Positions 1 to 12,000 of a stretch of 64,000 nt of DNA are shown here, one piece after another. Source of the stretch: Eleusine coracana subsp. coracana (taxonomy: Eukaryota > Streptophyta > Magnoliopsida > Poales > Poaceae); the NCBI GenBank assembly GCA_032690845.1, contig CM064417.1, positions 25,689,110 through 25,753,109 of the forward strand, written 5' to 3'. Under the pieces are notes generated by a model. The model was not told where the DNA came from. It did no database searches and saw only the letters and a program-made list of their open reading frames with translations. A program made the translations under genes and the position numbers. Each line of letters opens with the position of its first letter. Position 1 is the first letter of the stretch.

Positions 1-383
1 CCACACTTAAATCTTTGCTAGTCTCTGAGCAAAGTCAAGAATGAAAATCAATCCATATATAATCATGTCAAACATAGAAGCTTTTCAGATATACACAAGT
101 TGAGCACTTAATCATTATATTGTAAGATCAAATTAATTATTCAACAAATCATTCAATATATGGATATTATTATTGAAAACACTCCCTAAAGCTAGTCTTA
201 AAATTATTCAACTCAGTGGTTAAAACTTTTCCACATATGTAAATCATCACTTAAAAGTACATCATGAGCAGAAGACCTATCCCTCTCAAATGTCAAAATA
301 AACAACCCAACTCCCTTTTCACTCATCCTAACATCTATTTCAATGCAAAATATTTTATATGTAAGGTAATATGAGTAGGTAGG
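1..383 (-). mobile_element. Remnant of Athila-like element, 3' non-coding side (outer flank of Tat insertion)
   Basis: AT-rich sequence with no credible coding region. It opens with a CCACACTTAAA motif, the reverse complement of the TTTAAGTGTGG tract usually found downstream of the last ORF in Athila-type plant retroelements. A related tract occurs at 21403-21420 on the other side of the Tat insertion, so I infer that 1-383 and 21130 onward were once continuous. Assignment is tentative because no LTR of this element is visible here. Confidence 0.3.
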
Positions 384-1737
384 TGTTGATGCAAAAATCA
401 CCACGCATGACCTGAGAGATTTGCTTAACTCTAGTGTAGGCTCAATACAGAAATCGAGGCGTGCCAGTCGATTTTCTCTGCAAATCAACAAAGAAAACAA
501 ACGGTCAAATTCCATGGTTCACCAGCCCAGGACAGGCCGATGAGGAAAGCGGATGAGGAAAGCCGATAGTCACTGTTCATGAAAACCAGCCGATGACTGC
601 AAATAGAAAATAATATTGAAAATAAATTAATCGGCTGATTTGTATGGTCTCATCGGCAAATCAATAAACAAATATTAAATACTGCAAAAAATTGCCGATA
701 AGAATTAAGTCGATAGATCTAAGATAAACGTACTAGACTTGTTCTGTTGATGCCAAAAAAGTGGACAGGCCAGAGTTGATAGAAGTACAGTAATCGTGCA
801 AAGACTCTCCCCGTAGATAGTGTTAAGTCGATAGATCTAATAAATACTATTGCAAATATGCCTAGTAATCACAGATCTAATCTTATCAAATAAAGGGGGC
901 AATCGACATCTATGAATGTAATGATAAAGAAAAAAGACAGTAAGAAGTCGATTGAACCGTGATAACCAGTCAGCTAAACGTTCCGACAGAACCCTATCGA
1001 CTCTACCCACGATCGTTCCGTACCTAGTACTATCAACTCGGCGAGAGGTCAAAATCGATGCAGCCTCGTTGGCTCGAGCAGATTGAACATAATTAAGACA
1101 GTGCCCAAACAAAGCAAATAGAACTAAATACGCTCTAATTATAGGTAAAATCGATAGAGTTACCCAAATAATAGATCTATATGAAACTTATAAAACCTCT
1201 AAAAATCATAATAGATCGGACCTAACCGAGACAGTATTGCAACTTGAAGTCGATAGTATAAACATAATTAAGATCTAATTATCGGATAACTAGCAATTCC
1301 AAAGATAACAACTAGAATATCAAGTCAATGAGAAAGTACTACTTGAAGTTGATAGACTTACCGAGGTTGACTAATCCAAGTCTGTCACCGAGATCGGAGC
1401 CGATGTAGCCCACACAAGATAAGGATGTTGTCGAGAAATGGTTTGGCGATGCGTCGAATTGTATTAAACGAAAGTGTTGTTTTTCTCATACAGACCCAAT
1501 TACATATTTATAGGCACATGCAAGGAGTTCTGAACCAATTTGGTCAGGACTCTTCGGCTTCCAAACAAACAAACTGACTATATTTATTCCTAAACAAAAT
1601 CTAAACTAAAATAGGAAGAGATAAAATAACCCTATCAGGCGCACTTTATTTGTTTCAGCCGTTGAACTCCTTCGCCTTGGCTGATTCGAGCTCCACGCCT
1701 CTGACCATTAGGATCGGTCCAAATTCTAGTGCCAACA
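384..1737 (-). repeat. 3' LTR of the Tat-like element
   Basis: This 1354-bp direct repeat matches 19772-21129 along its whole length with many substitutions. It begins TGTTGATGC and ends GTGCCAACA in plus-strand reading. Short AAGTCGATAG-type motifs recur inside it. Because gag-pol runs on the minus strand, this copy is the 3' LTR. Confidence 0.88.
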
Positions 1738-1757
1738 CATGCCCCCCCCCCCCCCAG
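1738..1757 (-). other. Polypurine tract of the Tat-like element
   Basis: A run of 14 C (1742-1755) lies directly inside the left LTR. On the minus strand it reads as a G tract followed by CATG and then the LTR start, which is where a plus-strand primer (PPT) is expected. Confidence 0.6.
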
Positions 1758-1987
1758 TTCAGGATACGAAATGTTTATGCGCTGGATTTTATCTCCTCGT
1801 TTATCATGCACCTTTACCGCAACCTACCAGCGTCCCATCCTTATAAATGCATCTTCTTTCTCCTTCCATTTTCACCCGAGCTCTAGCCTTTTCACCCTCT
1901 TCTCTCTCTTGCTCCACTAGCGCACTTCTTTTCCCGTACGACCCCAATATCAAGCGCCGACGAGCTCCGAAGACCTTTTCCTCGACG

Positions 1988-4900
1988 ATGGCAACCCCTC
2001 ATGAAGTCCCTGATGTAACTTCCTTCTCCGCTTTCCTCTACTTTTAGGTCTTAGCCATAGATTTAAATCTGCCTTGTTTTTACTCACTGTTCATCCTTCA
2101 CGCATAGTGTAGTAGCTTCACAAACTAGTATTCATATTATGTTTGCTTTTTTGCTAAATAGTAATTAATCCCTTCATCGATACTAGTTCTCTGCTTATTC
2201 CTTAGGAATTAAAAAAAATCAAATCTGCATCCCTTCCGCTGTTGTAGCAAAGCATTTTTACTTAGGCCCCTACAATGATCTTGATCCCACAAACCTTATC
2301 AACTTTGAAACAAACAGGATCCCTTTTAAATCCACCTTGGCCAATCCTGGTCCTTGGAAAACAGTTTTTAGATCTTGGCCATCGGAAATCAAGGGTTGGA
2401 GAAACTAGTACCGAAGGATCACCAATTCCCGGGCCGCAACTCTTCTGCATGCTCAAATAGATGAGGCGCTGCATTTGTCCCTAGTTGATATCGCAAAGAA
2501 CGAACCATTGCTTGTTGCAGCTTCTTACTTTTGGTCTGATGTTCTTAATGCCTTTCTATTGAACAAGGACCTATGGCCCCCTCCCTTATGGATGTAATTA
2601 TGTTGACTAGGCTGAACATCAACCAATACTATGACCAAAGGTGCAAACAGTTGGCCTAAATACATTGCTGCAAACCAAAAAACCGGCACTGTTACCCATC
2701 GAGAACTCATCGCCTTCTTGAACCTCTGGCTGCAACACTTCGTCTTCTGTGGGTCTTCTTGCATGCCTACCACCAATTTTCAAGGCATGGCTGAAATCTT
2801 AGCAGATGGTAACAAGTTTCCCCAGGGAAGATTTCTTTTTGGTTCTGTGTACCAGCTTCTGCATCGCACCGCCGAAAGTCTCCAACTGAACCAGACTATC
2901 ACAGCAGGGGGGCCATGGTAGTTTATACAACTATGGCTCAATATCTACTATTCTCAGGACATGGAGCTAGCCCCTTTCTTAGAGAGCACATTCCCCTCCA
3001 CAAATGAAGCAGAAGATGAGGAGATCCGAGAAAGACGCTGCACATCACTAGGTGAAGCTGCCATGGTGGTCCATAGATGCAGGATGACTAGGGAGGACTT
3101 CAATATCTATTTCACTCTCTTTTACAATGTCATCTAAACAACAAAGCAAATTTGGTTCCCTTATAAAGATTTGAAGTTTGAGAATCCTTCAAGATTCTGC
3201 CCTGACAATCCTTTGCAAGACGCAGAATCGGCACTTATCTTAGAGGCCTGTATTAGACTCGGCATTCTTCCCGTTGATTTCCATGGTGGCCAGCGCAGAA
3301 CTCGTTCATATGAGTTTTATAGGCCAACAGTGATATCTTGTCAACTCGGGTTCGGACTCCTTCCTGTCGGCTCCTTCCACATCAATCGACATCGAGCTAG
3401 ACAGGAACTCAAGAGCCACCTGCAGTATACGAAGATATATGACATGGCTGTAGAGATCCTGATGGGCAACCTCACTGATCTGACGTTGCTTCCTTCCTGC
3501 TCTGCTTTGTTTAAAACTTGGTGGAGAGAATGGAAGAAACATCTCTTCTGTAACCAGTTGAATAGCCACCTCATCGGTGTTGAAGATGGTGTAAGTCTTT
3601 CAATCCTCTGTATCCACCTTATCTTCTCATTGACTTCTCTTATCAACTCTCAGCATCTAACTTCCTCATAATGCAGGACCCGGACATAACTCCTCCAACA
3701 GTAAGCAACAGTAGGAAGGCAATCAGATATTGTCGAACGGCTAACAACCCAATCATAGGTTGTAATGACCAAACTCCTACCCAAATTTTGAGTGGACAAC
3801 GCTTCGAAAAACTGCGAGGAAAGTACCACAGAAAAGGAAAGCTAGCCCTACAATCCAATCGACTCAAGCATGTGAGCAGCAAAAGCGTACTAGGATTACA
3901 ACATCTTCATTGACTCAAACCATTTCTGCACCGACGGCTCAGGTAACAATTTCTTCCATCTTTTAAATTATTCACAACTTCATTTGTCATTCTCAATTCT
4001 TCTTCAATCATTAGCTCGCCTCATCGACTCCAGCCACCATGCCAGAAGTAGCCCAAGAAATCATCGCCAAGCTTGCTCATGCTGCTCAAGTAATATATCA
4101 ACACTCATATTACTCTCATCTCCTCTTATTTCTAACGTTATAATTTTTTCAGATGCTGCCATCGACTTCTGCCATTCCATTGACAACCACTCCATCTACT
4201 TAGGACAATGAGTTATTAACAGAAGAACCAATGCATTCTCTTGAGCCGATGGAACAACCTTCGTCTTTAGTAGCCACGGTAAGAATACTCTTTTACCTTA
4301 AACTTCTCTTTTTCTTGCAACATCTTACCCTTCTGGCTTTCCCAAGGAAACTGTACCAAGCTCTGAGAGTCGATCCAGCAGGGCCACTTTGTCAGACCAT
4401 TTCTCGGTGCACACCGCCTCCATCGACTCTGAGAATGTCGATACTGCTAGTTGGGAGAGAGCGGTTGAGGATACCATTTCCACCACTATAACTTCATTGA
4501 CTCAGGCTATCATCCCTTGGTTGGACCCACAAGTACTATCTTTGATTATTTTAATATGCAATTATTTTGCACCATAACTCGTTGGATTTCCCAGGCACTC
4601 TTATCATCAGCCATTCAATCTGATAATCCTATCGACACCGCGCCAGCCGATGCTCCAAGACCTGCTTCTCCTCCTGATCCAACGGTATAAATTCACTTTC
4701 CTTTAGCTTCATTTATTCACTCGCTTATCACCTCTATTTCTTCTACAGGCTCACGTCGCCAGGTGCACTTCATCTCTGCATTTTCCTCCAGAGATCCGGG
4801 CTGCCCTTCAAGACATCCACCACCGCTTGGACATATTGATCGAACGCTTAGTTCTGGATGCCAGCACGATCAGGGTACTTTACTTGGAAATTAAATATTT

Positions 4901-5378
4901 CTTGCCACCTAGTCTTGTCTCAGTTCTACATCCAGTCGCCTTCATCGAGTTCTGTTAGCTTGAAGTGCTTGAGGCCCAGGCTCGCATCGAGCAACGATCA
5001 TAACAGAGAGGCCAGGCAGAAGCAGCTAATAAAAAGGCAGGCGAAGAGCAAAGCAAGTACTTCTCTTTGGTTTCCAAGTCGGCTGACCTCGAGACCAAAC
5101 TGGAAAGCTTGCAGAAAGAGCGTCAAGAAATTCAAGTAGCGCTGGAGGAGAAAAATAAAGAAATAGCTTATGTGGAAGCAGCCCTTGCCCGAGCACCAGA
5201 AGAGATTACGGCGCAAGAGAGTGTTGCCATATCGGCTTATATGCAAGCCACGAACCTGTGGAACATAGCTTCGAGCAATCCAGGATCGACCGCAGAAGAC
5301 GCCCTCATCATCACAAAAGTCGATCAGCTTCGCTTGCACGCCATTGACATTATCGACTTCTACTACCCCCAAGAATAG
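1988..5378 (+). pseudogene. Spliced plant-mobile-domain-like gene carried antisense inside the Tat element
   Basis: A nine-exon gene model on the plus strand, opposite to gag-pol. Proposed exons: 1988-2014, 2206-3590, 3677-3942, 4015-4089, 4153-4278, 4347-4532, 4595-4684, 4749-4874 and 4959-5378. Every proposed intron starts GT and ends AG. Exon 2 holds plant-mobile-domain features: FRSWPSEIKGWRN near 2356-2408, then GPMAPSLMDVIMLTRLNI near 2568-2621. The last exon is a Lys/Glu-rich predicted coiled coil ending DFYYPQE and TAG at 5376-5378. PMD proteins are plant nuclear proteins, some acting in gene silencing, and the domain is known to be carried by transposable elements. Exon 2 has in-frame stops (one right after GWRN) and frameshifts, and the last exon has a TAA near 5001, so this copy is dead. 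Related antisense ORFs are known from Tat elements. The exon borders are my inference from splice signals. Confidence 0.62.
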
Positions 5379-5581
5379 ATGTAGGTTGCTAAGACCCATT
5401 AAGCATGTGAAACACAATATCTTTTTTTGTAATATTTTTGAACTAGGGGCAATATCCCTGGTATCGGCCATCTGAAGTCGATGATTGTTCATCGGCTATA
5501 AATATTTTCCTTTAGGTTTCTTTATATTTTTTTTCTAAGGGTGATAATTCTCTTATCGACCGTGATCAAACACCCGAGATC

Positions 5582-6604
5582 ATGAGCCAACCCAAATGCT
5601 TGGATGATATTTTTTTCAAATATTTACCATTAATTGCTCTCCCAAAATTTCTCTATAGAAAATATGCATTGCCTGGTGCACAATGGCTCACTTTAAATGG
5701 CCCCTCCCAAGTTGGAGACCACTTTCCAAATCGACTATCTTTGGAGCCGATGGGCATAATCAACTTCCAGACAAGATATTCTAAAAAAACTTTTAGGCAG
5801 CACCCTTTTATTGTAAAATTTGGACACACGAGCTTTGTTCTCTTGAATCCTTTCTAAGGCCTTGATCCGATGCTATACGACATCTTCTAATTCATTAAAC
5901 ATAACCTGCTTGTAATCATTGGCTGATAATTGATCTTGTAAGTCTGTCCTCCTAGATCCTAGATTCGTTTTCCAAGGCAAAACTGCTTCATGTCCATATA
6001 CTAACTTATATGGTGGCACCTTTATCGACCCGTGACCAGCCATTCTGTATGCCTATAATGATTCAGCCAACGTTGTATGCCACTTCTTTGGTTGTTCATC
6101 TATCTTTCTATTAATCAACTTGATCAAACTCTTATTGGATGGTTCTGCTTGACCATTGGCTTGAGCGTAATATGGAGATGAATTCAACAGCTTGATCCCC
6201 ATACTATCAGCAAAGTTTTGAAACTCTTTCAAAGTAAAAATAGAACCTTGGTCAGTAGTAATAGTCTGTGGCACACCAAACCTTTATATAATATGCTCCT
6301 TCACAAAGTTGATCACATCATTAGTTGTAACATTTTTCATCGGCACTGCTTCGATCCACTTTGTGAAATAATCTGTGGCTGCCAGAATATACTTGTGACC
6401 CTTTCTTGATGCTGGATGAATCTGGCCAATCATATCCATGCCCCATCCTTTAAACGGCCACGGCTTAATAATTGGATTCATAGCCGATGCTAGTGCTCTC
6501 TGTATTGCTCCAAACTTCTGACATTCTTGACACCCCTTGTAATATTTGAAACAATCTTCCAGCACAGTAGGCCAATAGTAACCAGTTCTCATTAACAGTC
6601 ATCT
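5582..6604 (-). pseudogene. Tat-like pol: integrase, catalytic core to C-terminus
   Basis: On the minus strand from 6592 the sequence reads RTGYYWPT and then CQECQKFG, the end of the HHCC zinc finger. The DDE core follows: first Asp in WGMDMIG, second Asp in ITTDQGS, Glu in GQAEPSNKS. All three catalytic residues are present. In-frame stops lie just after KEHII (about 6284) and after LAESL (about 6053). The last part, to about 5582, has the WEGPFKV segment of the integrase C-terminal region but is frameshifted. The N-terminal half of the zinc finger is at 14443-14595, separated by insertion of element A at CATCT. Confidence 0.8.
6600..6604. repeat. Target-site duplication of element A (left)
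   Basis: CATCT at 6600-6604 is repeated exactly at 14438-14442 on the other side of element A. It lies within the integrase zinc-finger codons of the Tat element. Confidence 0.9.
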
Positions 6605-7531
6605 TGATGAGGACATCACTCCTATGGATACACACAACACTCCTCTAATTCTGGACTTGCAAGGTCCAATGACTAGAGCTCGTGCACGACGAGTAAATTT
6701 AGAGGTGAGCTCGTTCCTACGTTCTTTGCTATATGTTACTTTTGAGAATGCTTTGCTACCTAATGATTATTTTATGATTAGAAACCATGGAGAGGACCAG
6801 GAGATTATGGGAGAAGGAGTTGGGAACGTGGAGGACCAGCAAGGGCTTGGAAGCCAAAGTGGAGGCCCAATCAAAACCGACTACGAGTCTGTTTCGGGGC
6901 GGGCCCAGGACCAGTCTGCACTAAAATAGTCGCCCAGGACGCATACGGACTCGGATTTGGACGTTCTACATATGCACGGAAAGATAAGGAGAAGACCTTT
7001 CCAATCCCGCCAGCCTCATATCAAAATTCATCCGGAGTCATCAGCAATCATCAAAACAAGAGAGAGTCCAGAATCTGTATGGGTGCTGCGTCGCCTATTT
7101 TTGGCCTTTGGCCTTTGTATCTAGTTGAGCCCAATTAGGGGCGCGTCCAGAGGGTCTTGCACGACCCTAGGGTCTTTATATACAGCCGCCGCCGCACCAT
7201 TAGGGTTTGGGTTTTGCTTAGATCAATTCTGTTCATAAACAGTGTCGCCGTTCATCGGTTTGTGAGACCCCAACTTCGAGAGTTTAATCATACATCTGCA
7301 ATTGTGTCGCATTCTTCGTTGTTCTTGCTTGTGTTCTTGATTCGCAGGCAGGGATTAGCCTTCTCGTCGAGGTCAATCGTCTTTGGACGGTTCATAACCA
7401 GAGGAGACGTCGTGCTGGGATTGCGGGTTTTAGAACAAGCTGTTCTAAAGCCGGATCGATTTGTGTGTCGCCTTCGACCAAATCAACTTACCAAGAACCT
7501 TTCGGAAGATCGGGAACCCTTGTTTACATCA
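6605..7531 (+). repeat. 5' LTR of element A
   Basis: This 927-bp repeat pairs with 13515-14437 and is related to the LTRs of elements B and C. It contains a probable TATA box in GTCTTTATATACAG at about 7172-7185. It differs from its partner by scattered substitutions and small indels, so the insertion is older than that of element D. Confidence 0.92.
7172..7185 (+). promoter_or_regulatory. LTR promoter TATA region of element A
   Basis: GTCTTTATATACAG lies in the middle of the LTR and is retained at the same place in the partner LTR (about 14080-14093). An LTR core promoter is expected here; the transcription start is not known. Confidence 0.5.
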
Positions 7532-8763
7532 AGTGGTAATCAGAGCTTCAGGTGCACTGTCAGGTTCGCACTAACCTTTAGTTTTGTTTTCGTGTTCTTC
7601 CTATCGTCCACAGAAAATACCAAATTTTTTTTTCCCCGCCCATAACCATGTGTTTGGCCTTTGCATATTTCGATTTTAGAGTCCGTAGTGTTGAGTTTGT
7701 GCCCTAGTTCTTGTTTAGTCGCTGGTTTAGTTTGTGTTTTTGTCGTTAGTAGTGTTTCCCTTGCAACCGTAGCCGCCATCCCCTTCACCATCCTCGGTTT
7801 TGTCGGCTTTGTGTGCTAGGGTTGATTCATCAACACGCCCACCCTAATCCCACCCTAAACCCACCCTCACCACCTCGGACTACTTTTCACAAATTCCACT
7901 CTCCGCTGCATCCACCTCGCCAAAAAAAAATCCCTACCCGACCTCAAGCCCGTCTCGGGTTTCACTCAAACCCCCGGGTTCTTCATAACTGATTCCGATA
8001 CCCCTTCGGTAAAACAGGCATAACTTTTCGCTCGGTTGTCCATTTTGGCTAAAATTTTTACAGGAGATTCTTGAAAAAAAGTTAAGGTGACCCACTCTCA
8101 GCTACGCCCTGTGTGCCCTCATCAAAAAATTCAAAAAAAATCAGGAAGATAAGGAAAAAATTCATTCAAGTTGAAACCCGACATTTTCTGAAACTTCAAG
8201 ATTTTCTGTAGGCCATGTCGTAGCTCTATTTGAACTGAAATTTTTTGTGGTTTCTCCCCCATTGCTAGTGAGTTGGAAAAAAATATCAAAAAAATAAAAT
8301 AAAATAAAAAGAAATTTGGAATTCCTACTAGTGCTCCATCTAGCCCCCTGGAATTTCTGAGTTTGGCTGTGTTACACTTAGCTCCCTGTTATCGACTGTG
8401 TGCCTTGGTCTCCTTGTTTCTTCTTTGCTATCACTACTATTCTAGGACATAGTTAGACCAGCAACTAGGGACAAGTTACTTGGACACTTATTCAGCATTA
8501 CTATCTGTTTTTGATTTGTTTGCCACTCACATATATATATATTTGGCCTTCCTAGCTCTACATACTTCTTCTGGACAGCACATAGGTTATTTTGTAAACC
8601 TTGCAATCGTGGAACACTTCTCCCTGGTATCCTTCCCTTTGTTGTTTTCAGAACTTTGTAAGGGCTTTGCAAGAAGCTTCCTTTTGCTGTGTTGAGAGGC
8701 ACCACTGCTTAGTAGTTTTGTAGGGATAACCTTCACTTTTTATTTCCTGTTTTGGTGTTTCTG
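7532..8763 (+). other. Primer-binding site and 5' leader of element A
   Basis: The PBS TGGTAATCAGAGC starts at 7534, two bases after the LTR, and is complementary in style to initiator tRNA-Met 3' ends. The remaining 1.2 kb is a non-coding leader with A-rich runs and stops in all frames. Equivalent leaders are found at 32637-33826 (element B) and 61947-63141 (element C). Confidence 0.75.
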
Positions 8764-8996
8764 ATGTCAGGAAGAGATGGAGAGGGTGTTTCACCCTCAA
8801 AATTGGATGAGTGCGTGAGCCAAAGTCAGTTACAGAAGGCTTTGCAGGCGGTTCAGAGTGATTTGGCAGAGACGATCACCAGGGCCGTCACCGACGCCGT
8901 CACCAAGCTTCACCTGGGAGAAAGCATTGAGCGGTTGGATAAGAGAGTCTCTAAGCTAACTAATCAGATTATCGAATTGGAGACCGCTCACAAGAC

Positions 8997-9075
8997 CAAC
9001 AACAACACCAACAACAACAACACCAACACCAACACCAACACCAACACCAACACCAACACCAACAACAACACCAAC
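8997..9075 (+). repeat. AAC/ACC trinucleotide repeat in gag of element A
   Basis: Nearly pure AAC and ACC codons encode a run of Asn and Thr. The same site in B (about 34063-34092) is short, and in C (about 63361-63432) it is mostly AAC, so the tract varies in length within one family while keeping the reading frame. Confidence 0.85.
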
Positions 9076-12000
9076 AACGACGTTGAAGACGATCATGATG
9101 AAGCAACGGTGTATAAGGCTGATGGCACCGTCGATAGGTCAGCTACAAGGACTGCAAGGTTATGACGTCGTTTGCAACGTAACCCTCAAGGTATGGGTGG
9201 TTTTCACAACCACAACCATCGCACACAAGGTATCCATGCTCCAGATGACCCGTATGCTAAAATTAAGTTTTCAATTTCTTCGTTTTCGGGTCAGTACGAT
9301 GGTGATGCTTACCTTGATTGGGAAATGACGATAGAACAAAAATTTAATGCCCACCTTGTTCCTGAACAACATAGAGTTAGACAAGCCACTAGTGAGTTGA
9401 AGGACTTTGCTATTGTTTGGTGGAGTGGTCTAGCTGCTGAAACCGATTTGCCTACTACTTGGGAAGAACTTAAGGTAGAAATGCGTGATCGTTTTGTTCC
9501 TCCTTCTTTTTATAGAGAAATTCGTAATAAACTGCAGCGTTTAGATCAAAAAGATCAAACTGTTCAGGAGTATTTTAGTGAGCTTCAGAAGGGTTTGATT
9601 CGTTGTGCTGTGGTTGAAAAAGTAGAGGATCAGATTTGCCGCTTTTATTCTGGTTTGAGAAAAGAAATTCAGGACATCCTTGATTATAAAGAATTTTATA
9701 CCCTCAACTAGTGTTTCCAGTATGCTATGCTTGCAGAGAAAGAATCACAGGGACTTTTCCAGGCTTTTGAGGAGTACAACAAGTCTAGGAATTTCTACCC
9801 ACCACGGCCGATGGGGACTTCGGGGCTGCCCAAGCCATCTTTCCGGCCGCCCCCACCAGCTAGTGTTGTTTCTACAGCACCAAGATCAGCCCCTGCCCCT
9901 TCTACGCGCTCAGGTAAAAATTCTATGCAGGTACCGGCTAGTAGTGCCTCCTCTGTTGCTTCGACGGGACGCACTATAGGGATTCAGTGCCACCGCTGCC
10001 ATGGTCTTGGCCATGTGCAGAAAGATTGCCCAAGTAGGCGGGCATATGTGGCGACAGATGATGGCGGTTACATGAGCACCTCCGATGTGGAGGATGAGGA
10101 GGAGGATGTCGCTGCCACTAGCGGTGACCTCGTCCTTGGATGCGGAGATACCCCGGGCTACATGAATATTATTGTGTAGCGTGTGCTTAGCACATAAATC
10201 CAGCAGCCCGAGATGATGCAGCGACATAACTTGTTCCAGATTTTCTTCGTCATCAAGAACCGTCGAGCACGTGTCATCATTGATGGAGGAAGCTGCAACA
10301 ATTTGGTGAGTTCTGATGTGGTTAAGAAGCTTGATTTGACCCCACGCCCACATCCACATCCATACTACATTCAGTGGTTAAATGACTCTGGAAAAGCTAA
10401 GGTAATACAAACTTGCAGAGTTCCTTTTTCCATTGGTTCCTATGTGGATTCTGTTGATTGTGATGTTGTACCCATGCAAGCTTGTTCACTTTTATTGGGT
10501 AGACCTTGTGAATTTGATAATGATGTTGTACACCATGGTAAAAGTAATAAGTACACTTTTATGCATAAAGAAACTAAAATTACTTTGTTACCAATGACCC
10601 CTGCTGAAATTGTACAAGCTGATTTAGAACGAGCTGCTAGTTTGAAAAATAAAAGCTCTGAAATTCAGCAACCTGTTAATTCTGCTTCTACACCAAATAA
10701 TGTTAATGATTCTTCAAGTTCTAAGGATGCTGCAATTAAATTACAAGGTCGTTCATGTCTTGCCACAAAATCTGAGCTTGCTGAAATTTCTACTGATGAT
10801 ATTTGCTATGCTTTGATATGCAAACAAGCCTTGTTTTCACTTGGTGATATTGCTTCTAGTGCTTTGCTTCCTGCTGTCACTAACCTTTTGAAGGAGTATG
10901 AGGATGTTTTCCCAGCTGAGATACCCCCGGGATTGCCACCTTTGAGAGGGATTGAGCATCAAATTGATTTGATTCCTGGTGCTACTTTACCAAACCGTGC
11001 TGCTTATAGGACCAACCCTGAGGAGACTAAGGAGATACAACACCAAGTCCAAGACCTTTTGGATCGTGGGTATGTTCGTCAATCACTTAGTCCTTGTGTT
11101 GTTCCTGTACTTTTGGTTCCTAAGAAAGATGGTTCTTGGCGTATGTGTGTAGATTGTAGAGCCATTAATAACATTACTATTAGGTATCGTCATCCTATTC
11201 CTAGGCTAGACGACATGCTTGATGAGTTATGTGGTGCTATAATTTTCACTAAAATTGATTTGCGTAGTGGCTACCATCAAATTAGAATGAAACTTGGAGA
11301 TGAATGGAAAACAGCTTTCAAAACCAAATTCGGGTTGTATGAGTGGTTAGTAATGCCTTTTGGGTTGACTAATGCACCCAGTACTTTCATGCGTTTGATG
11401 AATGAGGTTTTAAGACCTTTTATTGGCAAATTTGTGGTTGTATACTTTGATGATATCTTGATTTATAGCAAATCCATGGATGATCATATGATTCATTTGC
11501 GTGCTGTTTTTGATGCTTTGCTAGTTGAACGTTTATTTGGTAACCTTGAGAAGTGCACCTTTTGCACGGATCGAGTCTCTTTTCTTGGCTATGTTGTGAC
11601 TCCACAGGGAATTGAGGTGGATGAGGCATAGATTGAAGCCATAAAGAGCTGGCCTGTACCAAAAACTATCACACAAGTGAGGAGTTTTCTTGGTCTTGCA
11701 GGTTTCTACCGCCGCTTTGTCAAAGATTTCAGCATCATTGCTGCACCATTGCATGAGATGACAAAGAAGGGCGTTGACTTCTATTTTGGTAAGGTACATC
11801 ATGAGTCTTTTGATGCTTTGAAGAACAAACTTACACATGCACCATTGCTGCAATTACCCAATTTTTATAAGACTTTTGAGCTTGAATGTGATGCTAGTGG
11901 TATAGGGATTGGTGGTGTTTTGATAGAAGATGGTAAACCTGTTGCGTACTTTAGTGAGAAAATTACTGGGCCTGTTTTGAATTATTCCATGTATGATAAG

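Noticed and set aside
5582..5857. Plus-strand 91-codon frame as a small gene
   Set aside because: The minus strand here is the integrase C-terminal region (WEGPFKV), so the plus frame is a shadow.
7157..7645. Open frame of 162 codons, repeated in the other LTRs (14063-14461, 61554-62123)
   Set aside because: It lies inside the LTR and crosses the LTR end and PBS. The similarity between copies is explained by LTR descent, and no domain or codon bias is visible.
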